Source: Lotus japonicus | Taxonomy: Eukaryota > Streptophyta > Magnoliopsida > Fabales > Fabaceae | Direction: 5' to 3' | Assembly (NCBI RefSeq): GCF_012489685.1 | Contig: NC_080044.1 | Location: 23,974,369-24,038,368 of the forward strand | Length of the DNA stretch: 64,000 nucleotides | Shown here: piece after piece, positions 57,881-64,000 of the stretch | How positions within the stretch are numbered: position 1 is the stretch's first letter | Layout of the letters: each line of letters begins with the position of its first letter | Notes under the pieces: model-generated | The model's database searches: none | What the model saw: only the letters and a program-made list of their open reading frames with translations | Told to the model about the DNA's origin: nothing | Position numbers and translations under genes: made by a program

Positions 57881-60784
57881 TGTAACGCCCCAATTTTTCA
57901 ACTGAGGAGTCACATTAGTAACCTAACAAAGTCTAAGGACTATTTCGTAATCCTAAGAAAACACGATAATTTTTTCCTTTTCAAAACAACTAAACACAGT
58001 TGTAATACATAACATAGTCTTAATTAAACAACCCGTTCCCGACATATAATAATAGTGTCTTACAATATCATAAGCAAGTTTCCAAAATAAGTACGCTCAC
58101 TTAGACAAGTGGCGAAGATAAGGTTTAAACAACAGAGTTTTCAGATGGAAAAAGAAACTCAGACACAGTCCTCCAAAAAGGGAGAAGCAACTGCTTCATC
58201 CACCATTATTCGACCGCCCACGGTCACGATCTTCAACTCGAAACAGCTAAGCTTCAGCGGAAGGCTCTCCATCGCCTAATAGCGTTAAGCGCCCAAACAA
58301 CAAGTAGCAAATAGAAAGGGTTAACTCCATGCAATTACCATGTATAAAAGAGAAAATCATGCTATTCAAATTTAATTACCTAGCATGGTAAATAACCTAG
58401 CAACATAACTCAACTCATGTATCAACGACTTAACATAGATTAGCTCAGATAATAATAACCTCAACCATATAACATCAAATCAGATATCAATAAACCAATA
58501 ATTAAAATCCAACAACATATAGGGGCAGGTGTTAGTTCCCTATAATGCAACTATATGTTGCTACCAAAATGGATCGATCAACAACGTCTCTCAAGACGGG
58601 ACAATCACGCGGGACCACACCCACCTCATTGCCACTTAACGCCACTCCGGACGGGACAATCGCGTGGGACCACACCCACCTCATCGCCACTTTAGAACAT
58701 CTCGAAAGATGGGACAATCCCGTGGGACCACACCCACCTCATTGCCACTTTATAATGCCTCGAAAGACGGGACAATCACGTGGGACCACACCCACCTCAT
58801 CGCCACTTAAGGACCAAAGCCTATATGCCAAGTCAGTCAACAACAATGCCCAAACCAATGATTAATTCGGAGTAACCACATGTTATTCCTATTATCAACG
58901 AACATAACTCAATTAAATTGCATACCAACACAGTTCAATGACAGAAACCAGTAAACGGCCGAAGCCTCTCAGAAAACGGAGACACACGTCTCAATAAGTT
59001 CACTCGGCCGAAGCCTTCAGAAAACATTTGGCACAAGCCTCAGAAACAGTCAATATAAGCAAGCATACAACATTGCAAGCATAATAATCACAATCCAGTG
59101 CCAATCAATATAAACATCTTCATCTCAAACGCAGGCAGTGCGATAAAAACAGGCAAGACTCAAATGACGCTCTAAAACTGAGTTACCCTTACCTTCGTGA
59201 GTAGAAGTTGGGCATGGAAGTTGTGAACCTAGAACAAGGAAAACACATTCATCAACACAAGCTTCACTAGGAGTAACACGATCTACTAATACTAATCGAA
59301 AGCGTAAAGAAAGCCTCTAAAGCTTCAGAGTTCCTATTTAGGCACAAATTGACAACGGAGACTTCGTTCGCTAAAACGAGCATCACTCGAGCTACAGAAC
59401 TCGGAATGACACGAAACCGGAGCCAAAATTTCAAAAATTGAAAGAGCTACGCAATGGCGCAGGTCATAGAGACCCAAAAATTAGTTTTGGACACGGTACC
59501 CTAGCAAATAGATTTCGGCCACTCTCAAAAATAGGGTTTTCGAACTTTTTCTTCGATCTAAATCGATTCCTAGGTATTCTTAGGCGATATCTAGGCCAGG
59601 GAAACTCTCAGAAAAATTATCGGGTCGAAAACTGTCGCAGGGGTATTTTGGTCAATATTTTTAGCTCGGAAACTCAAAATCAGAATTTCGAAAAACAAAT
59701 TACATGGGGTCGACACCAACGGCGATTATGACGACTAATCCTACTAACACTAAGCTCAGTCGAGAGTTTTTGATTTAAAAAGCGGAACCTCAGCATAAAA
59801 ATGGGTTTTTGAGCAGAATTGAAGTTCTGCGGCGATTCGACGAGATTCGGCGAAAAGTAATCCGCTAAACATGCTCAGGGGCATGTAGGGAATAAGTTTA
59901 GACACTAAAATCAAGTTATTTGGACAGTTTTACAAAAAGCTCAAAACTTTGAGCACAGAAAGACATAGAGAAAAGCGACAGAATTTACGATCAGAGGTAA
60001 GGAAAAACATCAGTACCTCGAGGCCTACGCGTAGCAACGAACTGTGGGACGATCAGGCAAGAATCGACAAAAATCACTTTTCCTCCTCTCCTCCTCCTTG
60101 CTCACGACCGTGTGTATGTGTTTTGTGATTTTTTTTTTTTTTCATTTTCAAGCTATTTATAGGTTTTGGAAAATGCGGAAAAATGAAAATTTCGCGATTC
60201 CGATTTTTCCTGCGCATTCCTCTGTGAATTCTAAGATAGGTTATGGCGCCAGAATTCCAAAACTCAAAAGAGGTTTCTTGGAATTAAATCAAACGATCCA
60301 AAGTCGGTGTAAATCGATTTTACCCGAAAAACTACTTTTTGCAGTTGATGTCGGATGAGAAAACTTCCTTCTGAAGAAAGATTAGAAACATCGAGAGAAA
60401 TAAGTGTACGCGTGTGGAATCTTCGTTTGAAGCTCCGAATAGAAAAGTCTTCATCAACCGTTTATTCTAGGTTTCTTGAGCTATCAGGGTTTTGGTTTCA
60501 GCAAACCTCCGAGAATTAGAATCGGACGTTCGTACATTCCAGGGTTTTGTATCGAAACGCCTGTCATGGAAGGATTAAGAGAAGTTCTAACATTTCTCTG
60601 AAGATTTTTGGAATTAGTTTCCATCGTGTCTTTAAGTGTAAATTAGTCGTTTACTAACATTTTCTTCTTCATAATACTAATCCAAACATTAAACGAAAGT
60701 CAAGTTCCTCTCACGCTTACACAGAATCCTATGCGTGAGCTGGGAATCATTTATTTATTTAATTCTAAAATTTTGGGTCTTACA
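57881..60784. mobile_element. Solo LTR, 2.9 kb, with AGCAT target duplication
   Basis: It begins TGTAACGCCCCAA and ends GGGTCTTACA, giving TG...CA with a short inverted repeat. AGCAT flanks it (57876-57880, 60785-60789). The empty site is in copy A (40552-40570, GTGATCATCTTCATGG). No internal region remains, so it is the product of LTR-LTR recombination. Its 3' 1.1 kb matches window bases 1-1217. The orientation of transcription is not determined. It carries a tandem repeat at 58595-58810. Confidence 0.9.
58595..58810. repeat. ~61-bp tandem repeat in the solo LTR, four copies
   Basis: Each unit carries GGGACAATCRCGYGGGACCA followed by CACCCACCTCATYGCCACTT. Gaps between units vary. The ORF crossing it is repeat-derived. 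Confidence 0.92.
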
Positions 60785-61808
60785 AGCATCTTCATGGCTT
60801 GTGTGTTCATCATTCGGAAGCATGTCAACTTCTAGAGAGAAAGGGTTCGGGTTTTCTTTCTACTTCCAGGAATTAGATGTCGGAATACTAAATTAACTTA
60901 CAGAGAAATTAAAACTACATAAAATGTAGATCAGTTCTGCCAAACTTGCATTAGAACTTCTTCGATGAGGATAGGAGAAATGGTGGGAAGTGATGGCGAG
61001 AAAAATTTGTGGGGAATGATAGTTAGGGCAAATGGAGGAGAGTGTTGGTGAAGGAAAATGGTGAAGGAAAACTATGAAGGGAGAATGAGGGGCGTGTGTG
61101 ATGCGAAATAGGTTGTGTTGTGTGTTTCATTGTCTCGGAGACAGGCACGACACATCATGCATGGGGCCTTTTGAGTATTTTGGAGTAATAAAAATATATA
61201 ATTTAAAATCTCTCCTCAATTAAATTTTATACATTTAGAAAATTATTATAGTATATTATATCTTATATTATTATATTATTGTATACGTGTACAATATTAT
61301 ATATATATGGGAACAACCTTGTCAAACAACAATTTTGTGAGTATGATTTTCATACACTAGAAATGTAAAACAATTTTATGTTAATTCTTGATCATATTAC
61401 GCCACATTGTCGTTTTGTTTTGGGTAATGGATAAATGTGTGTGGGGTCGGGTCAGCCCGTCAAGCCAAACACTAAACATTATTGAAATTTAATTATTATT
61501 CATCAATGATATAAAAAAACTGAAATTTTATTACAACAGTAAGATTTAGACCATCATGAAGATGGTAAATATGATGATGTGTGGTTGTATTGTTTAAAAA
61601 AATATTAAAGATAAATTGTGGCTGTGTATTTAAGTTAAATTGCAGCAACATAATTGGTATTATAATGAGATCATTATTTGAAAAATTAGGACATAATATA
61701 ATATAGATAATGTTAGTATTCATTGTTGAGTAATTGTTCTTGAATTGTGAATTTTCAACTCGAGATTTGTTATAATTGTATATTATTTATTTTTTTATTT
61801 TAGTCTTA

Positions 61809-62237
61809 ATTTTTTTTGTTCGAAAGAACAAATTGTATTGATATAAAAGAGAGGAGATAAACACGACGATATACACCCTCCTCAAAGGAGATTAAAAAAA
61901 CAACGAATCACCTAAGAAACCTCAAAAAACCCCTAGAAAAAGACCTCAGCCAGGACATAAAAAACCACCCAAAAAGGCCCATAGGGAAAAACCAGCCCGC
62001 AAAGCCAAGCACGAAAGAAAACCCAAAAAAAAAATCGAGCCTACTAAACCCACCCAACAACACCAGAACTGCAGAAAGGAACCAAACAAACACAGACTCT
62101 ACCCTCCTTTCGTAAAAGCTAAGAAGACCTCCCAGCCAAGATTTGAGCCGCGATCTGGCAATAGGTAATGACGTCTGGAAAATCGTACGTCAAGCCCAGG
62201 CGCTTTCCCATCAGGATGGTCCTTCCGGAGGAGTTAG
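61809..62237 (-). mobile_element. 5'-truncated LINE fragment with target duplication
   Basis: TTTAGTCTTA flanks both sides (61799-61808, 62238-62247). The plus strand starts with a T run (the poly(A) of the minus strand), then TTCGAAAGAACAAATTGTAT. Only 3' UTR-like sequence remains. It belongs to a different family from the element at 42915. Confidence 0.78.
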
Positions 62238-62715
62238 TTTAGTCTTAGTTTTTTCAAAGTTGTGACTAATTCTTTCCATTTTTAAATGTTTTTAATTATT
62301 TTATTTTTTGTGGCAGCCAACCCAAAGATGGGTTGGACATGGACTTTCAATCGAAATACTAAAAGTAGGCTAGCTTGCCCAACCCACTTTTTGATGAACG
62401 ACTTGCGATCCTACACTAGCCAACATCATCATACCACTTTTCCACCCCTAGGTATGTAATCATATTTAATACTCAAAAGGTGAGCTTTGTCACTCGAAGT
62501 AACTTTACCGAGTCAAGCATGATTGTCTCATAGGAAACTGCTCCATATTAAATATATAATTTTTAAATTTGGAGGAGAAACCTAAACAGATGAAAATTGG
62601 TTACTTGATGCGATAAATATGAAATAGAAAATTCAACGTACATGACTTTCATATGATGAAATAATATTTATTATAAAAATTAATACCGTTTATTAGAGTT
62701 TTAGTCAATCAAATA

Positions 62716-64000
62716 TTTTTTTTCGAGAACAAAAAGTTTATTCATAGACAAAAAGAGTACAACCCGTCAAAGAAGGGACGAGGCAAAAGAAAATGCAAAA
62801 ACCCAAACAAGGAAAGCACCCAACAAATAAAAAACTAGAAAAAACCCAAAAACACAAACACCCCGAAACCAACTGAAAGAACCCAAAAAGCCAAAAAAAA
62901 AAAGCCTAGACGGAGCAAAACCCCTACGGCATCACAGGCCCATTTACTCTAAGGAATTCTGCCAAACCATTAATGACCTCTTCATCGCTGCCGGGGAACT
63001 CCAAACCCGCATGTTTTCCTACCATCCAAACCTTCCTAGCGCGCGTGAAAAAAGGGCCCGAGGGAGGAGGAGGATCCGCCGGTGGAGGTACAGATACCGA
63101 ATCCTCCTGGGCAGCTTTCTTTGGCCGACCTCTAGGCCTATGAGAAGACCCTGTCAAGCCACCCTTCTTCTTTGAAATCTTCCTCGGTCGACCACGAGGC
63201 CGGGGCCTCGGAGGGGAGAACTCTAGAATGGGATCCTCAACATTGATCTCATCACCCGACCAAGAACCTACCACCTCATTATTTTGATCTACAATTTCTT
63301 CCTCCACCTCATGCACATAACTAACAGCGCCACAAAACTCAATAGAAGCCGAGCTAGAGCCCTCCTCGAAGCAAGACGGCAGCGAAAACTGATCTTTAGA
63401 ACCCAACGCTCCTACTTCAGAGAAAGGAGGAACAAGAGCACTATCTTCCTCTGAGCCCCTAGAGCTTAAGACAGTTGTAGAAGAGAGAGCAGAAGGTGCA
63501 GGGCCGCAGCAAGCCTCAGAAGAAGGAGGCAAAGCGCACAAACCATGCGCAAGAGAGGCAACCGACGAGCTTGATGCAAAAAAGCGAGAAAGATGATGCA
63601 TCACGAGCTCATGAAACCAACCCCACCAATTTCTCCTAGTCCCTAGAGGAGCAGATAATTCAAACTTGAATTTTAAATTACCATAATCTAAAAAAACCAA
63701 CCCTTGCCTATAATTAAGCCTAGTATTATGAATTGGCTGAGGGACAGGAGCATTAAAGCATTCTAAATTGTCATCATTGCTCAGTAAAGAAGAGAGATAA
63801 ACGCTCGACAAACCCAAAGCCTGCGACCCATCTTCTCCAAACAACGGCAACTCTTCGGCTTCAACAGCACAAGTGGGAGAGCTATCGCACGCCGACGCAG
63901 CTTCCAGGCAAGACCTAGCCGCCACCTCTGGAAATAACAGAAAATCATCATCGCGAGAAGCCACCCAACCGAGACGCCCAGTTCAGGGAAGAGAACGCCA
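62716..64000 (-). mobile_element. ORF1-only LINE-like element, copy 2 (runs off window)
   Basis: The minus-strand 3' end is CTTTTTGTTCTCG plus an A run (62716-62724). It is preceded by a 3' UTR that directly follows the ORF1-like frame, again without ORF2. The target TTTTAGTCAATC (near 62700) matches 46077-46088 in copy A, where the site is uninterrupted. The 5' end is outside the window. Confidence 0.72.
62924..63964 (-). pseudogene. LINE ORF1-like protein, C-terminal 346 residues, 5' part outside window
   Basis: The open frame aligns with copy 1: GWVASRDDDFLLFPEV against GWEAVRAHDILLFLEL. It is long and acidic, with two AT-hook-like cores near the C-terminus (RPRPRGRPRK and HRPRGRPKK). It ends FTRARKVWMVGKHAGLEF, then GSDEEVINGLAEFL. 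An in-frame TGA lies just upstream, at about 63983, so the N-terminal RRM, if present beyond 64000, is out of translational continuity. This is the best preserved C-terminus of the three copies. Confidence 0.7.

Larger units (their letters stand above)
57835..61050 (-). pseudogene. Unrecognised gene fragment, copy B, split by an LTR
   Basis: Homologous to 40494-41013. The piece reading DMLPNDEHTSHEDA (minus strand, 60797-60830) is separated from its continuation at 57835-57880 by the solo LTR. The upstream exon-like part (about 60900-61000) has lost the open frame seen in copy A. Confidence 0.45.
56930..62715. repeat. Segmental duplication, copy B
   Basis: Partner of copy A (39590-46120). 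It has acquired the 2.9-kb solo LTR at 57881 and a LINE fragment at 61809. Its right end is cut by the LINE-like element at 62716. Confidence 0.8.

Noticed and set aside
58545..58865. 106-codon ORF with repeated GQSRGTTPTS-like segments
   Set aside because: It is generated by the 61-bp tandem repeat inside a solo LTR.

Overview
This is plant nuclear DNA: low gene density, AT-rich intergenic sequence, spliced genes on both strands, and nested LTR retrotransposons, LINEs, SINEs and MITEs. The gene types (a YAK1/DYRK-type kinase, a WIP-like KASH protein, ZAT-type C2H2 factors) point to a eudicot. The style of the repeats suggests a legume, but that is inference.

Four host genes can be supported. 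The largest is a complete YAK1-type kinase on the minus strand (16162-38695). I resolve 18 coding exons, 2901 nt and 966 codons before the stop, with all splice phases agreeing. Next to it on the left are a convergent pair of paralogous C2H2 zinc-finger genes (4319-4933 plus; 12404-12961 minus) in an inverted duplication. Between them is a two-exon gene for a coiled-coil, tail-anchored protein ending in a KASH-like tail (6527-9071 minus).

The YAK1 gene carries about 8.2 kb of nested transposon in its 10-kb intron 13. A non-autonomous LTR element lies antisense to the window (21237-29453, duplication CCTTT). A very young Ty1/copia element with identical-looking LTRs sits inside it (21988-27305, duplication CACTT). 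The copia insertion splits what was a continuous 632-codon ORF of unknown function.

Right of YAK1 (39.6-64 kb) there are no clear host genes. A segmental duplication (about 39.6-46.1 kb and 56.9-62.7 kb, with a partial third copy at 48.8-49.4 kb) holds an array of degenerate palindromes, a broken unrecognised gene fragment and promoter-like sequence shared with YAK1. Each copy was hit by different elements: LINEs, a 2.9-kb solo LTR (duplication AGCAT), and ORF1-only LINE-like elements encoding an RRM and AT-hook motifs. Between the copies lie a pogo-type MITE, a minisatellite-bearing insertion, and a deleted Tat-like Ty3/gypsy element with an antisense ORF (50355-55949, duplication TTTGG).

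All coordinates come from reading the sequence by eye. Family names rest on remembered motifs and not on database searches.
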